From Daphnia carinata (Eukaryota > Arthropoda > Branchiopoda > Diplostraca > Daphniidae), in NCBI RefSeq assembly GCF_022539665.2, contig NC_081338.1:2604001-2668000 (forward strand): a stretch of DNA of 64,000 nucleotides. Reading direction: 5' to 3'. The translations under genes and the position numbers were made by a program. This document shows positions 51,626 through 64,000 of the stretch, in pieces; within the stretch, counting starts at the first letter, position 1; each line of letters begins with the position of its first letter. Below the pieces are notes generated by a model. That model saw only the letters and a program-made list of their open reading frames with translations, was not told the origin of the DNA and did no database searches.

Positions 51626-54541
51626 AGGTGAAGCCGTCGGCTCTGCGTAAACCGCAGATATATTCGAACCAAGTGTTTGACTCAACTTCTGAAACACGAA
51701 TAACATTTAACAGCATTCGTAAGAGTTTATTTGGTACAATGTTATTCATAAATATAATTTCTTGATAGTTGGGACTGATATAAATTAGGAGGGCGGATGA
51801 GTGTTTTATCAGATATCTGGTGGACCAGTCCCTTCCGGTTAATGGAGTTGTCTAATAGGATTGATCGGGTAAAGTAAAACTAACCTTTGACTCTTCCGTC
51901 GGAGCGACTCTGAAATGTCAGCTGGTACGTACAGTACATTTAAAATACCACGATTCAATAAACATTCTTTCCACACAGAGAATTCTGCTGAAAAGGTAAT
52001 GTTTTAGGTTTGAATCAAATGCAGTCTTATCAGTAAAAGGATGTAGGTAAATTTCAACATTCGATGATGGTTTATGGCAAGCTCAGTGTGCCGGTAGGTA
52101 TGCCTTATTACGGTACTGTCTCCAGAAGGGTCTGTGCTCTCGTTGCAGACTCTAAAAGTGTCGCTATTCTTTAGATGTGCACATCAACTCTTATGTAGCT
52201 ACTGTAAATTCGGGACCTCAACACCGTTGATAACGTCGTAATGCAATTTCAATGACAAATCTATTTTTCAAAAACATTATGTTGGGCAATGCTTTATATG
52301 AACAATTACGGGAAATTTAGCAGCGGATATGGTTGATAACTCATTCACATAAAATTTTTCTGACAATTAAATACAAAATCAGAAAATGTTTTGGACATCT
52401 ACTGGAAAGCCCTTGATGCACACAGTACTAGCCTATCCTGGCATACCACTAGAAGAAAAGAGGGCGTGGTTTTTTGGCCTTTATGACAAGTGACGTAATG
52501 CAGTACTTACTGTACAATATTTAGTGATTCAGAAATAATGCACATAGCTCAAGCTTTCACAGGCAATGCCCTTTCAACCTTATGTGTTCAGCGATAAAAA
52601 CTTGAGAAGATAACAGATCAGCAATTCAAGTCTATCAGATTCTCATTCTCATGAATCCATGGCTCATTGAATTTATTTATTTACTTGTCAAGTGTACAAT
52701 ATTAAACTCGACAAATCTAATCAGGAATACGCCCACTTCATTGAGTGTTCTTCTGCTACGTTTGGTTGGCCATCGGAGTTTACTTGACGCTTGTTCCATC
52801 ACGAAAACGATTGGGCGGGGGCAGGTGTACTATGAATTTAACATTTGTTTTTGTCCTAGTTCTTCCTCAAATAGTAGCTCATCTACACCTTAGTTCACAC
52901 GAAAACTATCTCTTGGGTTTAACAACATCTTTTCTTTTCAAATTAGGGCAACACGTACACATTGACATGCAAAAATGAGGAGGTGTGTCTCACTCTTGGT
53001 TTTACCTTGACATCGCTTTCCAACAACCGACGGTTTATTTATGGTTGTCTTGCAACCTGCGACTCCCCAAGGTCGATTTACAAAGACTATTCCGACATGT
53101 ATCTCTATTCTTGGAAACTGCGATCGTACCATGTTTTTTCGAATTCTTTTACGTTTTCTTTAACTTAAAGAAATTTTAAAAAATTGACTGGATAATTGTT
53201 GGTTTTGCAAGTCCAGGCAAATGATCCCTCAATGCGTTTCTTTTGCTTTTTTTAAGGAAAGATTTTGAATTAGTCGGTCATACGTTGTGTGGTCTAACAT
53301 ACTGTGACGTAACATACTTTTGCATCACAGATGTCTCGATAAAATAACTTAGCCGAAGCATTACTTGTATTGTGAATTACAGTTAAACCTTTTAATATGA
53401 AATTTTTTCTGTTTTTTGGATATAAAAATTTAAGTCATTGAATAATACAGAAGAACACATGCACCCTAACAGGCTTTAATGAGTAAAAATGTGCAGCGTT
53501 GATTTCAAGTACAGTATCATTGCTACCACACGACACATCAATAATCAAAACCATATTGAGAATCCCAATATCAGGAGCAAGAGTAGGATATAAGGACCTT
53601 CAAGCAAGAATACAACGAAACAGTAGACGAGCAGAAATGCGGTCATAATCCAAATGACCAAAAATTCCAACATGTTGTTTATTATCTCGACAATGGGAGG
53701 CATCCTCCGGGCGACGTTGGGAATCACAAGAATTTCAATAGGCCCGATCATTTCCAGATTTTGCTTGCATTAAATCCAAGCAACAATTGATCTGTGAAAC
53801 ACGTCACCTTTTTTTTTTTTTACCTTAAATGGCTAAATCGAGTTCAACTGCTGTTTTTTTTTGAAGGCCTTCATATGCACAGAAATGTTTTATAGAAACG
53901 TACAACTTGGCTTAACCTTTATGCAATAACAAATAAATGTCATTTACCAGTTTAAGCTCTTGGGACGTTTGCTCGGGCAGGTGCTTTCAGTTGACACTCG
54001 TTGTTTCTTCAACCGTTTGACGACTAGTTCGCATCTTGAGGAACTGGGATCGACGTTGATCAATAGGTTGTATATGACCACTATTTTCTTCGAATTAAGT
54101 CGTGCTATTGTAATGACCTTCGCGAAACAAACGTCTCACATCAACAGAGAGAAACAGGATCTGTTCTTTTTTGTGTGTGTGTGTATGGCAGGGTTTTAAT
54201 CCACGTCGTTGTTTTTGCTCTTCGCTATTTTCTGGCAGTGTATTCACAAAATCCTTGAAGCGCATGGATTTCCAAGAAATTTCTGGCACTAGCAAACGAT
54301 CTATAGAAAAACTAAATATGACATATGGGTAAAAAAGCAACTAAACGTTGCTGACATATTTCACAAGTGAAAAGAGCAGGTTTGCATAACAAAGGTGTGT
54401 GACTACTATGATGATTGTTGACTATGACGTCATCAGATCATCGTCAGCAGGATAGTACTCTTGAAGATGTCGTCGGTTGTAACATGGTGGCAAAATAGAA
54501 ACGAACAAAAGTGGAAGCATGAAAAAAACAAACTATGGGTG
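51626..54541. other. Spacer between reelin and tryptophan dioxygenase
   Basis: Mostly AT-rich. Holds the reelin promoter (no clear TATA) and one small hydrophobic frame at 53545-53751, listed separately. Nothing else supported. Confidence 0.4.
53545..53751 (-). CDS. Possible small membrane protein ORF
   Basis: 68-aa frame starting MIGPIEILVIPNVARRMP with two hydrophobic stretches (about residues 28-50 and 51-68), ending SIWF. Intronless, and a spliced upstream exon could not be tied to it with confidence, although a frame at about 53945-54115 ends at a good donor. Could be a real short transmembrane protein or the last exon of an unrecognised gene. Confidence 0.3.
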   Translation of the reverse strand: MIGPIEILVIPNVARRMPPIVEIINNMLEFLVIWIMTAFLLVYCFVVFLLEGPYILLLLLILGFSIWF

Positions 54542-56569
<2,028 letters not shown>

Positions 56570-56710
56570 CTTCGTTAATTGTTGGCAGATTGAAAACAAT
56601 GTTTAACAGATGAACGAAAGTGTTGCAGTAGGAGAGCGCGCGAATTTCAAGAAGGAACGAAGCACTGCGCGCAAAGGACTGACGTGGTCGACACCGATCA
56701 GCTCCGCTCT

Positions 56711-56718
56711 TTATATAA
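56711..56718 (-). promoter_or_regulatory. TATA box of tryptophan dioxygenase
   Basis: TTATATAA about 142-149 bp upstream of the ATG at 56569, implying a 5' UTR of roughly 110 bp. Confidence 0.55.
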
Positions 56719-56729
56719 GGGCTCTCCTG

Positions 56730-59700
56730 TTCGTGGCACCTCCTGTTCTCATGTCTGGGGGGAGCTGTGGAAAAAAAGGGGGAGGTGGTTTTGGGTGGAG
56801 GGTTTTCAATATAGCAATACAGACATGCATGTGTTGCGCACGTCATGTCTTTCTTGCTGGCAAAAAATGCGAATGTCAGACGAACCATTTTCATAAGTCG
56901 AATCGTTGATTAAAAATTTTTTTTTTTTTGAGTGCTTATTAATTAACCTTGCGTTCGTAGTGTAAGGCTTTTGATGTCTGAAAATAAGCCACTTGTTCGT
57001 TGACTGTTGGCTCCATGAAATCAGGGCCCGGTTCGTTGGGTAAAACGGCTTAGGCGGAGTACCTGCCGATAGAAGAGCTCCGCTACCTGCTATCAGCCAA
57101 AAACCGGTATTCGTTAAAAATAAATTGATGGCGTTGTTTCTCTTTTTGCGATTGCATCACTTCTGAAGTCGATTTCGTCATGCTTCATTTGTTTATGTTT
57201 GGTAGGATGCCGCTGGCGTCCGACATCAAGAACGGTTAGAGTATAACATTACCGACCAACAAAAATCGTGATTCCTGAAGTCTGAATTTTTCAAAACAAA
57301 TGCCAAATTGTAATTGAGGTGATCACGTGATCGTGGCGTGGTGCATCGAACAGTTTTAAATCTCCGTATCCAACTGTCAACGATTTGCGTTCACCGTACG
57401 AAAGACAGCAGCAAAATCCTCTGGAAAGCCAAATTCCATTGTTTCTTAGACTTCTGTGTTCGACATGAACAGAGACGATTCACTCTGGGCCTGCGTGACG
57501 ACATAATACAATCACGTGAGCGTCCTATTCATTTCTTTTGATAGCAACCTGCTGGTAAAAACAATCTGCCAGCAAAACAACCTGTCCCAGGCTTCACGGA
57601 TTGCCATTAATACACGACACGTAGACGGAAACGGTCAGACAGTATAGGGTGGACATAACGATCTCTTTTTTTTTTCAGTATCTGTGTGGTGTGTGTAAAA
57701 GTGTTATTTTAGCATATCGACAATCCCTCCCCCCCCCTTCCCCCTATTTTTCGTCTAGAAACACTAGTAAGAGTTCCATGTTTGTAGCTATACTTGCATC
57801 GCTAACATAAAACAACACACGGATAGTAATTATATCTTTTTTTAAAATTTTTTTTTTCAGACAGTGCGGTCGTAAGTCTTCCGCTGCAGGTTTCTACCGT
57901 AGCAGCTTAAACCAGAAAATGATAGCTCCCGTTATTCCTCCGTCTTAAACGTGCATTGACGACCGCGTGCTTCTTTTTTTCTTTCTTTCTGAAATCTACG
58001 CTGCGTGACATCTAACGTCTAGTGTCTGTTCAAATGAGAATGGTCTCGTTTCCCATCCCAGATTTAATTTTTTTTCGGCATTTGTTTTGGCACCATGTTC
58101 GGAGAAAGAAATGTTTGCAAGTTGGGACAAAATGGGTTAGGCTGGAACAAATAGTCGGCTCAAAGACTTTCTCAACATGTTCGAAAATATCCGTGTCATC
58201 GGGTCCAAAGGCTCGACGGAGATTAATGAGCATGAAGAACCGGCCGTCCGTATCGGTCTACAAAAACAACGATGGCTACGTATATAACAAATCAAGTCGA
58301 ATAGGTCAACTCCGTCGTGCAGTCCATAAATGAATTCGACAAGCCCTTGCATAAATATTTGGATTAAACCTAGCGGGGGAAACGGCGTACTCGTGAAACG
58401 TCGTTGCCCAAAACGATTTCAGACTTGAAAAAAAAAGAAAAAGATAAAAACGAAATGGAGAGACAAGCCCTCGTGAAATCTACGTCGCCATTGGTTGGCC
58501 GGAGACGTGCCATCCGGCCATGCCTTCGGGATCCCGACTCGTCCCAAATTTATTCTATTTTAAAGCAATAGTTGCCACATAATCTGATATTTTTGTATAG
58601 ATAAAAAAAAATGAAATACTATCTGGACATGGAACTTTCGTATTTAAATGATATTTTCCGCCACCTATCGAGTTGATCATGATGGTGAAACATTTCCATC
58701 TGTTTTTTTTTTTTGCTGCGAAATCTGTTACTTGTTAGTCTGTTTGTTCCGGGAGGGATTTGTATACAAAAAACATACAAACGAGAGCGAAAACATTCTT
58801 TCGCCACAAGAAGAAGAAAAGGTTATCTTGTTAAACACGAGTTTCCAAATCGTCTACACGCGCCGTTGCCCACCCTCACTTCGAAACATGCAAAACAGGT
58901 TAAATATTTTTGGTTCTTCGTTATCGTAGCTATCGCATTCGGCTTCTTACTGGCGCATATGACGATGTTAGGAAAATATCGAATCAGCTCGATTGATACG
59001 ATCAAAGTTCATGTTTACAGATGGCAAAAGCGGCTGATAAAAACTCTCGTTGGGTTTCCATCCGGTGGTTTTTTAAGTATCTCCAATGAAAAAAATGTTC
59101 CATAACAAGCCGGTAGAATATTAATGCACGTTATACTACGCTACGTAGGTTGTAAAGACAATCCACCCTCAAGGATATCGAACGAAAAGACCAGTGAGTA
59201 ATTGCTGTGATTCCCATTTTGAGTTGATTCCATGTTGGACTAGACGGCGCCATAGTTTTGGCTGGAATTTTCTGTGTTATGATTCGAATTCCTTTTTCGT
59301 CATTAGGTGGCCAACAGACTGTTATTTATCGCTGCAAGTGAAACGATGTTTTCCGTGAATCCCATTCTTTTTGAAAGACCGAGAAATGAATGCGAAACAA
59401 CGCAGTTGGTAATAGTTTTACATCTTTGGCATATGTAAACATAATGCTTGTGGTAGAAAGGTCATCGCGTTATCTCCATATTCTTTCGTTTTCTCTTGCC
59501 TTATGAAGAGGGGATTGTGATGTGTTCTACCAACTAGACTATCGCGCAATAGTTGTCTGAATATTCGCGCAAACAACCAAGACATTTCGTTTTTTTTTAA
59601 GGACTACTATTATGTCAATAAGACGGACACGTCTTAAACGTTTCTGAGATTTCGTTGAGCTCCTGGGAGATGTGATTTAATGATCCACTTAGCATTCGAA

Positions 59701-61918
59701 TTAGCCTATTGGATTTCCATGCCTAATTTTGCTAATATCTAGCGCATGAAAAAAAAATCATGTTTTTGGTTTTTAAATGTCCTTGTTTGGGAGCAAGACC
59801 TTTTTCTCACTTGTACGTGTCTCATAGTTACGTTCACATTCGCTATATATCGTGAAAGGGTTTCTCTTTATATAAAAAAGAAAGGCAAACCCTACACGTT
59901 CAAGTCACACAGCGATGTCTACGTTTCCTACGTGTGGCGGATGAAGTAGTTCGTATCAGAAGAGGGGAAGTAATAACGCTTCCATCGCACACTTTGACAA
60001 CTGCTTAAGGCTTCCTTTTATTTTTCCTCCCCGCTTTCTTTAGAATCTTCAAGGTGTATCATGTACTTTTCCTCTCTTGTTTTTATGTTGCGGGGGTATG
60101 TACATTAGAATATCATTACGCCGAAGAGGGCGAGGAAATAAAAACACAGTCCCATTATGACGTGGCATTCGAAATCATTTGACTAATTTTGTGTTTTTCT
60201 TTACGGGGTAAGGCAACGATACAATATACCATAGAACAACCGAATGCGTGTGTCAACATTTCAATATGGGTCCAACGGCTTATAGCGATTGGTATGTGCA
60301 AAAGGTCTCAGACATAAGCTATGTTCGTTTTCGTTAACCCAAACGGATTTAACCCCTTTTTTTCAAGTAAGTGGATTACGCTTAGTCCTGCCATTTTGTG
60401 CTCTGTTTGGTGGCAAAGCCAGCCCTCTATTCATATTACGTTGAAGTATGCCGTGCTGGCAAATGGTTCGACCACAATATAGTCCCTCAGCAACTGACTT
60501 GCACGTGTTTACATGTGTGCAGAACAGCACAAACGTTAAACGGCAAGACAAAGTATTTTTCACTGCTAAATTCCTGAAGAGCCAGATTCATTTAGATAAG
60601 AAAACATTCCCAAGCGGAGTAAATAGAACCACTGTTTTCGTGACTGTATAAAATGAGGTCATTTGCTTGTTAGTTTCTTATGGTAGGTTGAAGATCAAGA
60701 TGGTTTTCAACCCATATGAAACTCGAGAATTCGATAGTTCACCTTTATCTTTCGATTGCACTGCGATGTGTTGCTATCTAATGACAAGCAGCCGATACAG
60801 TGGAACAGGTACAAATGTTAATTTTACCTCTTTTTTTTTGCCTTTCATACCAGCCGTGATTGTAGAATGAGTTCCCAAAATCCCCGCCAATTGCGTTCCA
60901 GTGTAAATTGAAAGTGGAGTAGCTTTCTACTATCAGCCGTACGAGTAAAACGCAACATTTTTAAAAAGCTTTACAGACTTTTAAACAAAGTGGGTTACAT
61001 AACCAAATGGGTCTTACATTTCCAGATAGAAAGAAGATTTGGGAAGGGAGGGGAGAAATTAGATCTCGTTTAAGTATTTTTTTTTAAATACTCAACTTGT
61101 TAAAAAGAGGAGGAAACTTGAATATCATGGCTTGGAATGGCTTCCTTTTTTTTTTGCAACCATGTGCTATCGATCTATCTTTTGATTTCAAGTTGAACGT
61201 GCATACATATAGAGAACCACAGAAAGCTAAAATGGAAAAACCAAGAAGATTCGTCTGAGTATTTGTGGTTTAATTGCCCTATGTTAGGTAATATACGAAA
61301 TCGAATTGCATGATCAAAATAAAATGCTTGAAGCTGAATCACGTCCTGTTATCCATTAAGCATATGGAACCAGAACATCAATGATCTCAAAACGAGTAGA
61401 ATTGAAAAAAAGAAAACGAAAAAGCGTTTGAACACTGGGGCAACCGTATGAGTGGATTAGCTACATGAAATTTTTTTTTTTTTTTTCTTTTTTTGCAAGC
61501 CACTTCCTTAATGAAACTATGAAATCTGGTTTTACATAAGACGTTGATGACCATTCGGATATAAGGTGTACATGTTTTTTTGTTTTTTTTTGAAACGCCG
61601 GCTAAAGAGCCCAATGGCCCAACTAACAGTGGGGGCAAAAAATAAAAATATTTGTAGGCACAGAAGATGGTTAGAGAAACGACCAGTTGAAAAAATAAAA
61701 GGTTAACATTCAAGCGTATCCTGTAGGAGGGTATAAATGCTTTCCACCTTTGAAACAAGGATACGGGGAGAAAAATAGAGGTATACTATTAGTGGATCCG
61801 AGAGATTATAGGCGGGAGCGGGATGAACAGCGCGAAAATTTCAAATGCGCATTAGAGGGTTACGAGCAGGAAAAGAAGAAGATATTGTTTTGTTTTTGTT
61901 TTTTTTGACAATGATTCT
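56730..61918. other. Long spacer without a recognised gene
   Basis: About 5 kb of AT-rich sequence. The longest frames (58713-59105 plus, 58022-58333 plus, 61387-61758 minus) lack domains, codon-usage conviction and splice partners. The 3' UTR of the fasciclin gene probably occupies the right edge, and enhancers may lie here. No repeat or RNA gene recognised. Confidence 0.45.
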
Positions 61919-64000
61919 TTAAAAATTAGCTCCATCTCCGCGAATGTTCACGAGGGGTTCGGCCGGCTCGTCCATGTCTGGCATCAACACTTTATCGATG
62001 ACGTGGATGACGCCATTCGTGTTCATCAAATCAGTTTTGATGACTGAGGCTTCTCTTACCTGTAAGAATCGTATCGATTTTCAATTTATGCAACAAACTT
62101 TCAGTGATTTGAATCACTGTTTTTTTTTAAATCGTAATACTTTGAGAGTGGTTTCAATTCGGCGAACATCCAGCGTTCCAAACAACGAAGGCAACTTGTA
62201 GATCAGATTGGGCTTGAAGGAGTCGGAATTGAACAGTCCCGGGACGACGTGATTAGCCACGATCTTGCATCAGTTCAAAGATTTAAAAAAAAACGAGATT
62301 AAAACAGACAGCGCCATCTTTTAGTGCTTTCCCCTTATAAAACGAAACAACAATAAAAGAAAAGCAGTTTGAACTGACCTTTTTCAAAAAGGAGCGATTC
62401 TTCAAAGCCTCCTCGATCACTGTCGCACCCAATTCTTCGAACGCGGCATCGGTCGGCACGAAAAATGTGGACGAAATGCCACCGGCGGATAGATCGAGAG
62501 CGTCGCTGCCCGTCATCACCAACTCCATGGCTTGGAGGAATGTCCTTGTGCATCCCGTAAGATAATTAGATCAATCGTTTAACCAGCGAAAGGTGTTAAA
62601 AATTTACTTGAAGTTGCCCTCGCGTCGGAGCAGATCGCCAGCTGAAATGTTGGCTGGAATCATGACACGATTGATGATGTGAATGACACCATTCTGGCCT
62701 TCCATATCGGCTTTCTCAACGACAGCGCATTCGACTCCAATCGCTTTGCGGTAAACGCTCAAGCGCAGCGGGTTTTCTTCGTCCAGAGACATGACGATCT
62801 ACACATATAGGCATGAACCCAATATTTCTCTCTCTATAAAGTCTTGATTTTTGCCAACGAGTAGATCTAGAAAAGATAGATTGGTCAAAAGACGAAAGGA
62901 AATACCTCGCTGTCTTTGATTTTGTTGGTCAGCAACCTGCCCTGCGTAGCGTGGTAGAGGATGGCCGCCTGGGCTTTCTCCTGGCTCGAACGCATGTCTT
63001 GCAAAACTGCTTCTGGCAGCGCTGTTAGAATCGGACGTTGATGAATAGAAATTGTTAAATATAAAAAGAAAAAAAAAAGAGGTACAGTAAAAAGCCGCTT
63101 CGGACGGGATGAAGATGGTGTAGGCACCGAATTTGGAGAAAGCTTCTTCCACTCCACCGATTTTGACGAGTTCCATGAAAGTGGTGAGCCTCTCGGATTC
63201 AGCCAGTTCAAGAAGATTTTTAGCTGTGATTTTGGATTTTAGGAAATGAATTGCTTATTAATTGAAAATGAATGCAACCAAACCTCGGTTGGGTAGGAGG
63301 ACGTCGTCGAGCATGTGAACTAATCCGTTGGAACCGAGAACGAAGTCATTTCGCAAACGAGACCCTTCGACGCTGACACCTTGCGAATCGCACTCCAGAC
63401 GCAGCCGGTTTCCAGCAAACGTCCGCATACTGTGGTCGTCAATGATTGCCGGAGCGCACAGCGGGTGCACCAGCACGTGGTTCTGCAACAGAGCTTATAA
63501 AAGAAAACAATGAAGGGCTTAAAAGCCGTCAACAACGTCCAACAATAAATATAGATAGGCTATTATTCTTTCGACAGTTAATATAATGAATCAATCAACT
63601 GTTCCATGGCATCTTCCGCGATGTAATTTATGCTAGTCCGTTCGTTAGACGGCTGGGAAATGAATTGTAAGTTATGGAGATGGATGCAATCATAAAAACA
63701 AAGCTGCTGATATGAACGATACCCAATCGAGCTTCTTTGTCCTTCAGAATAGCATCAAGACGAGAAGCTGGGATTTTTTGGAAGGCCTCGTCTGAAGGTG
63801 CCAGGATCGTGATGGCCGCATTGCCGGCCGAGCGCAATTTGTTGAAGAAAGCTGATTCTTCCATAGCTTTGGCTAACACTGAAAATCGACCATCCTAAAC
63901 AATGAATGGAGATGACAATTCGATTACACAATTATTGTAGCCTTGGTCTTTTCCCTTTTGCATTACCGAAGTTACAATCTCCGAAACATCTCGGCTCATA
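61919..64000 (-). CDS. Fasciclin (FAS1)-domain protein, midline fasciclin/TGFBI type (5' end outside window)
   Basis: Secreted or membrane-associated cell-adhesion protein built from FAS1 domains. Visible exons, from 5': beyond 64000 to 63967, 63878-63723, 63493-63284, 63223-63086, 63021-62906, 62798-62608, 62544-62379, 62263-62141, 62059-61919; phases agree. Three FAS1 domains are seen, each with the H1 motif (ITILAPSDEAFQKIP, YTIFIPSEAAF, STFFVPTDAAFEELG) and the H2 region (NGLVHMLDDVLLPNR, NGVIHIINRVMIPAN, NGVIHVIDKVLMPD). The first continues upstream of the window. The C-terminus reads EPAEPLVNIRGDGANF and includes RGD, a potential integrin-binding tripeptide. Gene name is left empty because TGFBI, periostin and midline fasciclin cannot be told apart from this part. 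Confidence 0.9.

Noticed and set aside
58713-59105. 130-aa plus-strand frame with one hydrophobic segment
   Set aside because: Arg/Lys-rich, no family resemblance, no promoter or splice evidence; likely chance in a long spacer.

Overview
The window looks like nuclear DNA of an arthropod, most probably a branchiopod crustacean such as Daphnia. Genes are dense and intron-rich, most introns are about 55-110 bp with GT-AG ends, and intergenic DNA is AT-rich. The gene set is animal: reelin, CYFIP, tryptophan 2,3-dioxygenase, fasciclin domains, SLC26, PrimPol, METTL17 and WDR55. The species is inferred, not read directly. I rebuilt exon structures by matching splice sites to reading-frame phase. 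No gene has an RNA-based model behind it.

Region 1 (1-12.2 kb) is a rapidly changing family zone. It holds a cathepsin L-like protease copy with an in-frame stop (16-1290), a small secreted coiled-coil gene on the minus strand (2007-3177), a decayed cathepsin fragment (about 3530-3730) and an intact cathepsin L-like gene (4636-6367). A tandem duplication of about 3 kb follows. It carries four near-identical small secreted-protein genes on the minus strand, with cathepsin debris between them, and shows mosaic relationships that suggest gene conversion.

Region 2 (12.2-31.2 kb) has a small secreted Cys-rich/EGF gene (13731-14429, minus), PrimPol (15519-17022, plus), an SLC26 sulfate/anion transporter (17548-21197, plus), convergent METTL17 (21536-23259, minus), and a short coiled-coil gene (24271-24884, plus) with an odd intron. 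Two palindromic mobile-type elements lie here: a foldback of about 0.4 kb (23.59-24.0 kb), and a palindrome of about 1.7 kb (25.76-27.46 kb) whose loop contains three tRNA-like sequences. WDR55 follows (29350-31219, plus).

Region 3 (31.7-64 kb) is transcribed entirely from the minus strand: CYFIP (Sra-1/PIR121, 31754-37329), a complete reelin (38037-51625), tryptophan 2,3-dioxygenase (54542-56569), and the 3' part of a fasciclin-domain protein of the midline-fasciclin/TGFBI type (61919 to beyond 64000). A spacer of about 5 kb at 56.6-61.9 kb shows no convincing gene.

The genes do not form one pathway. Several act in housekeeping or mitochondrial functions (PrimPol, METTL17, WDR55) and several in cell shape or the extracellular matrix (CYFIP, reelin, fasciclin). 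The least explained structure is the 1.7-kb palindrome with the tRNA-like loop.
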